In this document: positions 46,121 to 55,325 of the stretch, one piece after another
Layout: every line of letters starts with the position of its first letter
Numbering within the stretch: the first letter of the stretch is position 1
Source: Nitrospirales bacterium
GTDB taxonomy: Bacteria; Nitrospirota; Nitrospiria; Nitrospirales; UBA8639
Reading direction: 5' to 3'
DNA length: 64,000 bases
Assembly (NCBI GenBank): GCA_031315915.1
Contig: JALDRK010000003.1
Span: 91,230 to 155,229, forward strand
Translations under genes and position numbers: made by a program
The notes under the pieces: generated by a model
Told to the model about the DNA's origin: nothing
Databases searched by the model: none
The model's input: only the letters and a program-made list of their open reading frames with translations

Positions 46121-46342
46121 AGGATCAGAGTCGTGTGGCGGACAGTTGTGCTATCCAGGCACGGTCTCGCATTGATTGAATCTCCCAATACCTGAGTATT
46201 TTCCAAATCCCAGCTTTCTCCCGATTCTGAAGCTGAAAGCTACATCATCATAGTGCTAGGCTCGTGCAGGCACCTATTCGAATACTTTGAAGGGAATGCC
46301 TAGCGCTGTCTAGGTCGTCTAACCGATCGTTCCGGAACTGAT

Positions 46343-48340
46343 ATGTCGGAAATCCACGTTCTTCGAGATGTCCTCATCATTTTTACCATCTCGATCCTGA
46401 TCGTATTTGCCTTTCAAAAATTACGTGTGCCTGCTATAGCCGGTTTTTTAGTAGCAGGAACTCTTGTCGGGCCTCATGGGTTAAACCTCATATCCGATCG
46501 TCATCAGGTGGAAACCCTGGCCGAAATTGGCGTGGTGCTGTTGCTTTTTACGATTGGGTTGGAAACGTCATTGTCCCGTTTGCGAGCCTCAAGTCGTTTG
46601 TTGTGGATAGGAGGTCCGCTCCAAATTTTTGGAACCTTACTGGTGGTTGTAATCGGTGGTTTGATGCTCAACCGGCCACTTGAAGAATTGATTTTTTGGG
46701 GCTGTTTATTGGCCTTGAGTAGTACGGCGATTGTTCTGAAAGCCCTCGGAGAGCGAGGTGAACTCGATACCCTGCACGGGCAAGCGTCCATGGCCATTCT
46801 CATCTTCCAGGATTTGGCCGTGGTCCCGATGATTTTGATGACTCCCGTGTTAGCCCACGGATCCTCTGGCGCGATGGGGACCATCGTGGAGACATTGGTG
46901 AAATCCATTGTGGTGGTGGGTTTGATCATCCTTGCCGCTCGAGTGTTGGTTCCGCATATTTTGAACCATGTCGTCGGGACACGGAGTCGTGAATTATTTT
47001 TGCTGACCATTATTGTTTTAGGATTGGGAACGGCCTGGTTGACCTCATTGGCCGGATTGTCATTAGCGCTCGGAGCCTTTATTGCAGGATTAGTGATTTC
47101 CGAATCCGAATATAGTCATCAAGCGTTGGCAGAAGTGATTCCTTTCCGGGATAGTTTCAATAGCCTGTTTTTTGTGTCCGTGGGGATGCTCATGGATCCC
47201 CGAGTGATCTTTGAGTTTCCTCTTTTGGTGGTGACGTTGTTGGCGGTTGTTGTAGTCGGGAAATTTGGCACAGGGGCCATTGCAGTCTTCTTATCCGGTG
47301 CCTCCGTTCGGTCAGCCATTATGGCCGGGGTCGGACTGGCCCAAGTCGGAGAGTTTGCCTTTATTCTAGCCCAGGAAGGGCAACATGTCGGCCTATTGGA
47401 TAATCAAAACTATAATGTCTTTTTATCGGTGTCCGTGCTTTCCATGATCATTACTCCATTTTTGATTCAACGAGCACATAAGGTTGCACGGCGAACGGAA
47501 GCGCTGGATCGTCTCAATCATTGGCTCCCTCGATGGACATCCTCAGTTGAACCCGGCCACCATCTCAAAGTAAAGGACCATGTCATTATTGTTGGGTACG
47601 GACTCAATGGACGAAATCTTGCCAGGGTCTTGCGGGATATGGAAATTCCATTTTTGGTATTGGACATGAACTCGGCAGTCGTGAAGGCTAGTCAGGAATC
47701 TTCAGCGTCGATGATGTTTGGAGATGCCACCAATCCTCGTGTGTTGAATCAAGCCCGTATTTCTCTGGCACGAGTATTGGTCGTGGCTACTTCAGATCCG
47801 TTTGGAGCGAGAAAGATTGTTCAGCAAGCCAGGCAGCTAAATCCGCGACTGTACATTGTGGTCCGGACTCGATACTTGAAAGAACTCCCCGATCTTCACG
47901 ATTTGGGAGCCAACGATGTGATTCCGGAAGAGTTCGAAACCTCTATTGAGATTTTTGCACTGGTGCTCCAAAGTTATAAGACCCCACAGGCTATGATTCA
48001 GCATAAAGTTGAGCAGGTCCGGAAAGAGGGATATCTGAAATTCCGAAGAGGCGAACTGCCGGAATTGGCCCATCATTTGAGGGCCGGGACCCTGGCGGAT
48101 GTGGATGTGGAGACCTGTCGCATCGAATCGGATTCTCCCGTATTAGGTCGATCTATCGGACAATTGGACATTCATGGAAAAACGGGGGCTTCCGTGATTG
48201 CCTGGACTCGTCATGGCCTGACCCGATCCAATCCTTCCAAGGACGTGGTATTGGAGTCCGGTGACGTGTTGGTATTGCTTGGCGCACGGGAGCAAATTCG
48301 AAAAGCCATCGGACTGTTTGTGGACACAGGAACTATGTGA
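46343..48340 (+). CDS. CPA2 cation/proton antiporter with TrkA-type domains (KefB/YbaL-like)
   Basis: The protein has 665 residues. The N-terminal 380 form about 12 membrane segments, with TIGLETSLSRL, LSSTAIVLKALGERGE and GASVRSAIMAGVGLAQVGEFAFILAQEG. A TrkA-N Rossmann domain (about 410-525) begins HVIIVGYGLNGRNLARVLRD. A TrkA-C domain (about 585-660) ends the protein (CRIESDSPVLGRSIGQL). It probably exchanges K+ or Na+ for protons under control of a nucleotide. No partner gene lies next to it. Confidence 0.93.
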   Translation: MSEIHVLRDVLIIFTISILIVFAFQKLRVPAIAGFLVAGTLVGPHGLNLISDRHQVETLAEIGVVLLLFTIGLETSLSRLRASSRLLWIGGPLQIFGTLLVVVIGGLMLNRPLEELIFWGCLLALSSTAIVLKALGERGELDTLHGQASMAILIFQDLAVVPMILMTPVLAHGSSGAMGTIVETLVKSIVVVGLIILAARVLVPHILNHVVGTRSRELFLLTIIVLGLGTAWLTSLAGLSLALGAFIAGLVISESEYSHQALAEVIPFRDSFNSLFFVSVGMLMDPRVIFEFPLLVVTLLAVVVVGKFGTGAIAVFLSGASVRSAIMAGVGLAQVGEFAFILAQEGQHVGLLDNQNYNVFLSVSVLSMIITPFLIQRAHKVARRTEALDRLNHWLPRWTSSVEPGHHLKVKDHVIIVGYGLNGRNLARVLRDMEIPFLVLDMNSAVVKASQESSASMMFGDATNPRVLNQARISLARVLVVATSDPFGARKIVQQARQLNPRLYIVVRTRYLKELPDLHDLGANDVIPEEFETSIEIFALVLQSYKTPQAMIQHKVEQVRKEGYLKFRRGELPELAHHLRAGTLADVDVETCRIESDSPVLGRSIGQLDIHGKTGASVIAWTRHGLTRSNPSKDVVLESGDVLVLLGAREQIRKAIGLFVDTGTM

Positions 48341-48934
48341 ATCTGACATTGCCTTGAAAATGAATGGGGAGTTTCTGATCCTTTATGCTAGGCGAAATGG
48401 GCCAGGAGAAAATGAGTCCTGTATGAATGCCGCTGTTTCCTCTAGATTCTAATATAGGACTGAAGCATATTTAGTATTGTGACCATATTATGACGTTTTA
48501 AAGGTGAAAGGCTGCATACAACTAAAAATTCTACTCAACAACTGTCCAAATCTTTGACCGCCCACCCCAAAAGTGCGTAGACATTGGTGTCCGAAGATGA
48601 AAGCGCCCACCCCGCTGTTATCTAACCCGCATACTAAAAAAATAAACAATTGATGAAGCTGCTATTTCGGAATATATCGGAATATAGCGGTCTCTAAGTC
48701 TGTCCTCTGAGCAGGGGGCAGTATCTTCACTTATTGGCTTACAAGACTGCTTAATCAGAAAATAATATCATTGAAAATCGGAGAAAAAAGTGAAAAGGGT
48801 TCATAGAAATTTTGTTTAAAGCCTTGATCGGACCGTCCGATAAGTGCATGTGGAAAAATAGACCATGTTGAAATTCACAGGCAGAGGAGAGAGATGCCAC
48901 ATTCAATGTAGTAGTGACCGCTAGTCAATAAAGC
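48341..48934. other. Long intergenic region upstream of the riboswitch
   Basis: No gene is recognised in about 600 bp. The motif CGCCCACCCC occurs twice (near 48,558 and 48,606). A short tandem repeat CGGAATATA(T/G) lies near 48,668-48,688. The promoter driving the riboswitch transcript should be close to 48,850-48,930. Confidence 0.4.
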
Positions 48935-49082
48935 AAAGGCCCCTTTCCGATAAAGGCAAACCCATCGTGAGGTGGGGACGCAAAGCCACGGATCAGAAAA
49001 TTTCTGATGGCCGGGTTACCGAAGAGAAGGGGAAGGTTTTATAGGGGTGGGGCCTTTCCAGAGAGTCATAAGGAGGGCCCCA
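48935..49082 (+). promoter_or_regulatory. Cyclic di-GMP-I (GEMM) riboswitch with ribosome-binding-site switch
   Basis: The core has the GEMM-I consensus: AAAGGCAAACC (48,952-48,962), GGGGACGCAAAGCCAC (48,974-48,989) and GATGGCCGGGTTACCG (49,006-49,021). P1 is CCCCTT (48,940-48,945) with AAGGGG (49,027-49,032). Downstream, GGGGCC (49,049-49,054) pairs with GGCCCC (49,076-49,081) and the stem extends over the Shine-Dalgarno AAGGAGG (49,070-49,076). Alternatively AAAGGCCCC (48,935-48,943), which overlaps P1, pairs exactly with GGGGCCTTT (49,049-49,057). The two states exclude each other. Read this way, ligand binding frees the sequestering strand and turns translation off (inference). Confidence 0.9.
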
Positions 49083-51057
49083 TGTCTACCGCATGTGCGT
49101 ATTTATATTCCAAAAAGTTTGCTTTAGGAGGGTTACTGGCCTCCTGTCTTATCAGCATCCCCACTTGGGGGTACGCCGTAACCTCCAATACGGCCTCCCT
49201 TCAATGGGCCGCCAATACTGAGCCGGATCTGGCAGGATACAAAGTTTACCATGGAACGGCACCAGGGGTGTATGGTGCCTCCTTGGACGTGGGGAAAGCC
49301 ACCACCTACCAATTCCCCAATTTGGAATCCAATAAGGTGCACTATTTTTCTGTAACGGCCTATGATACCTCGGGAAATGAAAGTTCGCCTGCACCGGAAG
49401 TCTCAAAGGCCATTACCGAGCCAACTAAAATGGTCCTTTCAGTGTCGCTAACGGGCAATGGTAACATTTCTAGCACTCCTTCCGGTTTAACCTGTTCCTC
49501 GGGAACGTGTTCTGGCGCGTTTACGGAAGGTACGTCTGTTACTTTAGTCGCTCTTCCAACCAGTGGCTATAGTTTTACGGGTTGGGGTGGGGTTTGTTCC
49601 GGGACAGGAAATTGTGCGGTGCCCCTTTCCTCTTCGAAGGCTGTCTCGGCCATTTTTTCGGCAATTCCCACCCCAGTTTTCAAAACATTGAGTGTATCTC
49701 TTTCAGGGAATGGGAATGGAACCATAACAAGTTCTCCGGCAGGACTCATCTGTTCCACCGGAACGTGTTCGACATCGTTTCTTTTAGGAACCACCGTCTC
49801 TCTGTCCGTCACTCCTCAGTCGGACAGCACGTTTACCGGATGGAATGGGGGTTGTTCAGGAACCACAGCATGTTCAGTCAGTCTCGGGAGCTCTCAAGCA
49901 ATAGCTGCGACGTTTATGAGGAAAGCCCTCGAAGCATCAAGTTTGCCTAAACCCACGATGCCCTTCCTAGTGAACTTCCAACCTTCAACGTCGGAAGTGC
50001 CCTCTGGGTTCAAGAAAGATGACGGCAGTCTTTTCAGCAATGAGCGAGGGTATGGATGGAGTCAATTGCTGAATGCTGTGCAACGAAGTGCCGGTGCGAC
50101 CCAAGCCAGCAATACGTGGGTTGGTGCTTTTAATTGGAAACCCGGTATCTGGAATATAGCCCTCCCCAATGGTACCTATTTCTTAACTCTGGTGCTTGGG
50201 GATTCAGAGCAGGCGAGAGGGCCGCATTGGGTAGCTGCGGAAGGTATTCAATTAGCGAAACAGGTTAAGACTAATCCTGGGGAATTTTTAACCATTGTGG
50301 ACTATCCGGTGGAAGTACAAGACAATACCCTTTCCTTAAAGGTAGGAGGGGAAAGTCAGGGAGACTCGGTTCTCAATTTTCTGATCATTAATTCCACGGC
50401 TGACCATTCCCTAGCTAACAAAGTGGTTTCGGAAAATCTTGGAAGCAATCTGGTTTTGCCTTTCTTGGTGGCCGGCGGGGCAACAATCGTAAACCCTGAT
50501 TTGTTAGTGAAACTCGATCAAGAAGAGCAAGCCAGAAAACAGAAGGAGTTGGAGCTAGCAGCGGCAGCTGAAGCGAAACGGCAGACGGAACTGGCGGCGG
50601 CAGCTGAAGCGAAACGGCAGACGGAACTGGCGGCGGCAGCTGAAGCGAAACGGCAGACGGAACTGGCGGCGGCAGCTGAAGCGAAACGGCAGACGGAACT
50701 GGCGGCGGCAGCTGAAGCGAAACGGCAGACGGAACTGGCGGCGGCAGCTGAAGCGAAACGGCAGACGGAACTGGCGGCGGCAGCTGAAGCGAAACGGCAG
50801 ACGGAACTGGCGGCGGCAGCTGAAGCGAAACGGCAGACAGAACTGGCGCAGGTTGCTGCGGCAAAGCAAAGGCTGCTCAGGCACAGCAAGCGTTGGAGCT
50901 AGCCCAGGCTGCTGCGGCCAAGTTGCGAGCTGAGCAAGAAGCGCAGAAGCAAAAAGAACTGGAATTGGCGAAACTTAATTTCTTGCAAGAAAAAGTCATC
51001 GCCCAAAAGCAAACGGGTGGAGCGGTTTCCCTGCAAAACCTGTTTGGGAGACGATAG
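49082..51057 (+). pseudogene. Secreted c-di-GMP-controlled repeat protein (Fn3, two InlB_B-like repeats, carbohydrate-binding-like domain, coiled coil); frameshifted near 3' end
   Basis: The start at 49082 follows AAGGAGG; an earlier frame overlaps the riboswitch and is rejected. A signal peptide (1-32) precedes an Fn3 domain (about 35-115). Two repeats of about 75 residues follow, with FTGWGGVCSGTGNC and FTGWNGGCSGTTAC. A beta-rich domain (about 300-450) resembles malectin or carbohydrate-binding modules (YFLTLVLGDSEQARGPHWVAAEGIQL). Then come eight copies of AAAAEAKRQTEL. The frame ends at 50,902, but the -1 frame continues AKAAQAQQALELAQAAAAKL to LFGRR-stop at 51,057. A lost G near 50,865 explains this. 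It may still be made with a short tail, or the break may be a sequencing error. Confidence 0.78.
50558..50845 (+). repeat. Eight tandem 36-bp repeats encoding AAAAEAKRQTEL
   Basis: Eight near-perfect units of 36 bp follow one another, differing at only a few bases (first and last copies). Each codes for 12 residues, predicted to form a charged alpha-helix or coiled coil. Such perfect arrays change copy number by slippage, so protein length may vary between strains. Confidence 0.93.
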
Positions 51058-51102
51058 AGAGTTGATGTTTCTCTAATGCGGCAAGTGTGAAAGCCCTAGG
51101 CT

Positions 51103-51138
51103 GGAGGAAAAAGGAAAGAGCTCTTTCCTTTTTCCTCC
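51103..51138. terminator. Perfect 36-bp palindrome, probable terminator
   Basis: GGAGGAAAAAGGAAAGAG (51,103-51,120) is directly followed by its exact reverse complement (51,121-51,138), with no spacer. It lies 46 bp after the end of the repeat-protein gene and 6 bp before the insertion sequence. The 3' arm is pyrimidine-rich with T5. It fits a transcription terminator working in either direction. Confidence 0.6.
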
Positions 51139-51144
51139 TTCATC

Positions 51145-51999
51145 TGTAGTGGTCAAGTAATTTTGGATACTGGCATAGGTGGTTGCCACTGATTCTCTTG
51201 TCTTTCCGGGGTGACATACCCGTTGTAGCTGTGCACCCGTTCTCGATTGTAATAGCCTATCAAATATTCCCCCACATCCTGACTCGTTTCCTGAAGTGAA
51301 CGATACCCGTGTTGCGGCATCCACTCGGTTTTCAGGCTGCGAAACAAGCGTTCCATGGGCGCATTGTCCCAACAATTGCCTTTGCGACTCATACTCGGGC
51401 GAATTTGCTGTTGTTTCAAAATAGTGTTGGTACCTCTGCCTGCGATATTGCACGTCTTGGTCGGAATGGAAAAGTAGGCCTCTCCCTGGCTGACGTGTTT
51501 CCACGGCCCGGCTGAGGGCTTCAAGCACCAGCGTCGTATCCGGCTTTGCCGACACCTGCCAGCCCACCACGCGGCGAGCATATAAATCGAGGACGACGGC
51601 TAAATACGCCCACTGCCCCGCCACCCGCAGATACGTGATATCTCCACACCAGACCCGATTCGGCGTCGAGGGGTGAAAGGCGCGGTTGAGTTGATTCGGC
51701 ACCGCCTCGGTTTCCGCTTGGGCGAGCCGGAATTTGGGTTTGCCCGGTTGCCTACTCACCCAATGACAGGCCTGCATGAGTTTTCGAGCTCGCCACCGAC
51801 TGACCCCCAAGGTCTTGGCCAACGTCCGTGACCCGGCGGAGCCACGGCTCCATCGATGCATGGCTTGTGCTTGCAGTCGAAGGTGGAGATGATGCGCATC
51901 CACCGGGCGGTTCCGTCTGGCATAGTAGCTACTGCGTTGAATCCCGAGCACAGCACACACCATGGAAACGGGGTAACTCTTTCCCAATTCTTTGATCAC
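51145..51999 (-). pseudogene. IS3 family transposase OrfB, frameshifted
   Basis: The N-terminal HTH_21 region (CHWVSRQPGKPKF) and rve core are in one frame with the first two acidic residues (VWCGDITYLRV and LLFHSDQDVQY). Near 51,440 the coding sense moves to another frame, which holds LKQQQIRPSMSRKGNCWDNAPMERLFRSLKTEW with the third acidic residue (E) and continues to the tail YYNRERVHSYNGYVTPERQ. The DDE triad is therefore split, so this copy should be inactive on its own. Confidence 0.85.
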
Positions 52000-52304
52000 C
52001 GCATCGTGAGCGACACGTCCTCGGCCAACAGCGTAGCCGCTTTTTTTAAAATGGCTTTTTCCATCTCCAGACGGTTCACCTGCCGTTCTAAACTCTGAAT
52101 GCGTTGCTGCTCAGGGGTAATGGCCTTGCCCGTAGGAGTCAACCCCGCCGTTTCCGCCTCCACCTGTGCGACCCACCGTCGCAGGGCCGTCTCGCCGATC
52201 TCCAAGGCGTGACAGGCTTGGGCCACGGTATAGCCTTGCTGCCGGACTAATGACACGGCGTCGGCTTTAAACTCTGCCGAAAAACTTCGTCGTCCTCGCT
52301 TCAT
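51996..52304 (-). CDS. IS3 family transposase OrfA
   Basis: The protein has 102 residues. The helix-turn-helix reads RRSFSAEFKADAVSLVRQQGYTVAQACHALEIGETALRRWV. It is followed by a leucine-zipper-like coiled coil (IQSLERQVNRLEMEKAILKKAATLL). It binds the IS ends. It overlaps OrfB by 3 bases. The frame is intact. Confidence 0.92.
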   Translation of the reverse strand: MKRGRRSFSAEFKADAVSLVRQQGYTVAQACHALEIGETALRRWVAQVEAETAGLTPTGKAITPEQQRIQSLERQVNRLEMEKAILKKAATLLAEDVSLTMR

Positions 52305-52487
52305 GGTTCACCTCATTTCGGTTGTTGTACCACAATCTAAACGGGTGTCCAATTTTATTAGACCACTTCACTTTTGAGAGCAGCATCTGTCCAGGCAGTT
52401 ATGTGAGTTCGGATCTGAGTTGGCCAATCCCGGACGATGAAAACCCCCAAGTGGGTTTCTCCTATTCGCCTATTCTGGTTTAGACCA

Positions 52488-53882
52488 TTATGGGGCAATG
52501 CTGACTAACAACATGGCTGTGGTTTGTGCCGGGGGAGTTGGGCTGGAAATAGTATCGATTCGTTGGTTGTGGGAAACCTTTAAGCTCAAGGTTTGCTGTC
52601 GATGCGGTAAACGAAACAAGGGATGTAAATCGGTATGAACCAGTAAGGCCACATCGCAGGTCTGAGGATCCGTGTTATTGAGAGAGGTTTGTTTAACCAC
52701 ATATTTCCCTGACATGGCAATTCGAAGAGAGTCGTTCCAGGCTTTAAATGAATAGTCCAGTTTGGCGGAAAAGGCGTCAGTCCTTTCGGTGGCCTGGTAA
52801 TTATTGTTTCGTTGGAATTCGATGCGAGGTTTGATTTCCTGAGTGGAGGTGAGTCTTAATACAGTGCCAATGTTGCCAAAAAAGCGGTCCTCGATGGGAC
52901 CTTCTTGTGAACTGGTATGCCTCAAGAATCCCCACTCCGGAACCACATCGATCGGATTGGAAAGGTGAAAAGTGCCACCCATGGTTGATCCCATTTCCTG
53001 ATGAAGGTTCTCCTCACCCAAAGTATCCTTATAGGTGCGGTAGCGAGTAGACCAAAAACCGGTTCCGATCGGATGACCAAGAGACAGCTTAGCCAATGCC
53101 GAATCTGTGGTGATGCTTTCGGCTAATGGACCATCGGGTTGGGTGAACACATCCCGTTGTTCTCGACCATAGGACAGAGACAGTTGAGAGCCTTCTGGCA
53201 AAGCCCAGTTGAGAGAAAATGTTTGTTTTGAAGCGATCGTACGAGCACGCAAAGGATCCGAGTCGACATTATCAGAAAATCGACTCAATTCAATTTTCGG
53301 CGTGACCAAGGGTAGTTTCCATTCCCACAGCATTTTACCTCCCATTTGCCCACTAGGTGTGGACAAAGGCAGCGTTCCGGCTTCCTGACCCGCAAATCCA
53401 TATTCGGCCTGATATCGAACAGAATCCCAATCACCCTTCAACACAAATTGCGCCCCCATTCTATTAGTGGCAGAGGGTGCGTTTTCGGATCGTAGAAAAG
53501 GATCTCGATACGCCATGTGAAGACCAGCGGTAAGATGACGGGCCATCAAAGGAATATCGTTGGATGCCTGGACAATTCGGCTCCCGCCTTGTTTCACCAA
53601 AGAAGGCATATTTCCTGCCGCTTGAAGATTAAAAGGGTCTTGTTTCGCAGAGAAATGAATAGTGGATGGAAACTCATCCTCTTCAGCATGTTGGCAATCT
53701 GCGGCGCTACTCATCAACATGAGAGAAGAGCCTGTTGGAGTGTGAGCTGTATTTCGACAGAGACCGGTAGGGCTTTGAGTAAACCATTGGTTGGGAATAA
53801 GGGATGTTTCTCCAAAAGCCCCACTCCCCCATCCACACACTATGCCGAGGAATATACATACATAGAGAACAGTCCGCACCAT
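52488..53882 (-). CDS. Predicted outer-membrane beta-barrel protein
   Basis: The protein has 464 residues from the ATG at 53882, which follows GAAGGAGAG; the longer frame to 53942 is less likely. A signal peptide (1-24, VLYVCIFLGIVCGWGSGAFG) is followed by a region rich in alternating polar and aromatic strands (WDSVRYQAEYGFAGQEAG, QLSLSYGREQRDVF, FWSTRYRTYKDT, RIAMSGKYVVKQTS). This is the pattern of an outer-membrane barrel. No family is recognised. Lying next to the c-di-GMP-controlled secreted protein, it could serve its export or anchoring (inference). Confidence 0.6.
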   Translation of the reverse strand: MVRTVLYVCIFLGIVCGWGSGAFGETSLIPNQWFTQSPTGLCRNTAHTPTGSSLMLMSSAADCQHAEEDEFPSTIHFSAKQDPFNLQAAGNMPSLVKQGGSRIVQASNDIPLMARHLTAGLHMAYRDPFLRSENAPSATNRMGAQFVLKGDWDSVRYQAEYGFAGQEAGTLPLSTPSGQMGGKMLWEWKLPLVTPKIELSRFSDNVDSDPLRARTIASKQTFSLNWALPEGSQLSLSYGREQRDVFTQPDGPLAESITTDSALAKLSLGHPIGTGFWSTRYRTYKDTLGEENLHQEMGSTMGGTFHLSNPIDVVPEWGFLRHTSSQEGPIEDRFFGNIGTVLRLTSTQEIKPRIEFQRNNNYQATERTDAFSAKLDYSFKAWNDSLRIAMSGKYVVKQTSLNNTDPQTCDVALLVHTDLHPLFRLPHRQQTLSLKVSHNQRIDTISSPTPPAQTTAMLLVSIAP

Positions 53883-53942
53883 GATCTGTTTCTCTCCTTC
53901 TGAAATATTTCTCGGAACAAACCTAAGCAACGATAGGGCCAA

Positions 53943-54423
53943 AAACTGGCTAAAATTGGAAGTGAAAAAAGACAGAAAAGAATGAAGAAAAAAACCGCTT
54001 AACTCCTTGAGATGGCGGAGAAAATCTAGAACGGTTTCATTTTTGAGAAATCAGCATGTCTCTGGAGGTTCAATGTTCTTTTGTGACTTGCGGGGTTTGT
54101 GCTACAGAGAAGCTGTGGCATTACCACGACAAGACACCATGTGTGGAACGTGAATAGAAGAACGGCATCTTCGTGCGGCAAAAATTTCCCTGTTCATTGA
54201 AAATTTGATAGGGTGAAGTCATCTTTCACGTGCGGTGCTTTGAGTGGGAAAACCGAAGTCAAGATACGAGTAAAAAGGACTTTTGAGGGATGTAGAGGAA
54301 AGAAAGATTTCGGGATGTAACGACCATGCACCTGGTGTGACTACAAAAGGTCTTGAAGTAAAAATGCTGATAGGCCACTCAATATATCTTCCTCCGACAA
54401 AGGATTGAGTTAAGGAGCATGCC
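53943..54423. other. Divergent intergenic region, nothing recognised
   Basis: No coding frame is convincing in about 480 bp between the minus-strand barrel protein and msrA. The short minus-strand frame at 54,219-54,536 overlaps msrA and lacks coding character. TAAGGAG at 54,412-54,418 is the msrA ribosome binding site. Confidence 0.45.
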
Positions 54424-55050
54424 ATGTTGATGCGACAATTCCCGAAGAAATTCACCGGAACTATTTTTATCATCCTGTTGATAAGTATGGTTTGGTCCTT
54501 GAACGGATATTCTGCAGAAAATGAGAAGCGGAGCAAAGCGATATTTGCGGGAGGATGTTTTTGGTGTATGGAAGAAGTCTATGAAAAGGTGACTGGGGTC
54601 ATAGCCGTCACGTCTGGATACACGGGAGGCCGCGTGGTGAAGCCAACCTACGAACAGGTTTCGGCAGGAGAGACTGGCCATGCAGAATCTGTGGAAGTGA
54701 TCTATGATCCGACACAGGTTTCTTATGATCATCTCTTGGAAGTCTTTTGGAGGAATGTTGATCCAACTGTGAAAGATGCACAATTTTGTGATCACGGCAG
54801 TCAGTATCGATCGGCCATTTTTTATTTGGATGGCGCTCAAAAGCGGCTGGCTGAAACTTCAAAAGACAACATACAAGCAATTAAATCATTCGGCGGACCG
54901 CTTTATACCGAAATCACCCAGGCGGAGGTTTTTTACCCTGCCGAAGATTATCATCAGGATTTCTACAAGAAAAATCCCACAAGATATAAATTTTATAAAT
55001 GGAGCTGCGGCCGAGCACAACGGCTGGAACAGCTTTGGGGAAAATCCTGA
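54424..55050 (+). CDS. msrA: Peptide-methionine (S)-S-oxide reductase, exported
   Basis: The protein has 208 residues. A signal peptide or anchor (about 10-30, TGTIFIILLISMVWSLNGYS) precedes the enzyme. The catalytic motif GCFWC has C45. Other motifs are GVIAVTSGYTGG, GHAESVEVIYDP, DHGSQYRSAIFY and PAEDYHQDF. It reduces oxidised methionine. The signal sequence suggests action in the periplasm. Confidence 0.95.
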   Translation: MLMRQFPKKFTGTIFIILLISMVWSLNGYSAENEKRSKAIFAGGCFWCMEEVYEKVTGVIAVTSGYTGGRVVKPTYEQVSAGETGHAESVEVIYDPTQVSYDHLLEVFWRNVDPTVKDAQFCDHGSQYRSAIFYLDGAQKRLAETSKDNIQAIKSFGGPLYTEITQAEVFYPAEDYHQDFYKKNPTRYKFYKWSCGRAQRLEQLWGKS

Positions 55051-55325
55051 GTTTCTGACAGGATTGTCCTCATGATTCTTGATTGAGGATCGACCCATCG
55101 TTAAATTTGTTGATGCGGCCCTTTCAACGTGTGGCTCCCTTCTGGCTTTCTTCATGCCACAAATCGACTCTCCCTTCCTTGTGCATTTTTAAAGTCTATG
55201 TCTTACCGCTTCTACTCTGTGACCTAGCCTCAATGAAGATATACAATGACCTGACGTTTGTCTTTCGCTCAGGTCGGGAACACAATCTTGGGTCCCGTTG
55301 TATGAAATGGCGACAAGTAGTGAAT

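Larger units (their letters stand above)
51145..52370 (-). mobile_element. IS3 family insertion sequence, about 1.23 kb
   Basis: The ends are imperfect inverted repeats. TGTAGTGGTC starts at 51,145 on the plus strand and TGAAGTGGTC starts at 52,370 on the minus strand, with further similarity inside (AATTTTGGA versus AAATTGGAC). The two-gene orfA/orfB layout with GTGA overlap is that of IS3. No matching 3-4 bp target duplication is seen (ATC on the left, CTT on the right), so the flanks may have changed since insertion. Confidence 0.82.

Noticed and set aside
49007..49081. Upstream extension of the c-di-GMP-controlled gene
   Set aside because: It lies within the riboswitch, whose structure needs this RNA, and the proper ribosome binding site and signal peptide begin at 49,082.
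50558..50845. CRISPR array
   Set aside because: The repeats are contiguous, without spacers, and are translated as part of a protein. No cas genes or spaced repeats are seen anywhere in the window.
50415..50889. Three long minus-strand open frames opposite the repeat array
   Set aside because: They arise because a 36-bp repeat has no stops in any frame. Their products are simple repeats (SAVSLQLPPPVP and the like) with no ribosome binding site.
51142..52373. Target-site duplication around the IS3 element
   Set aside because: Left flank ATC and right flank CTT do not match, nor do 4- or 5-bp versions.
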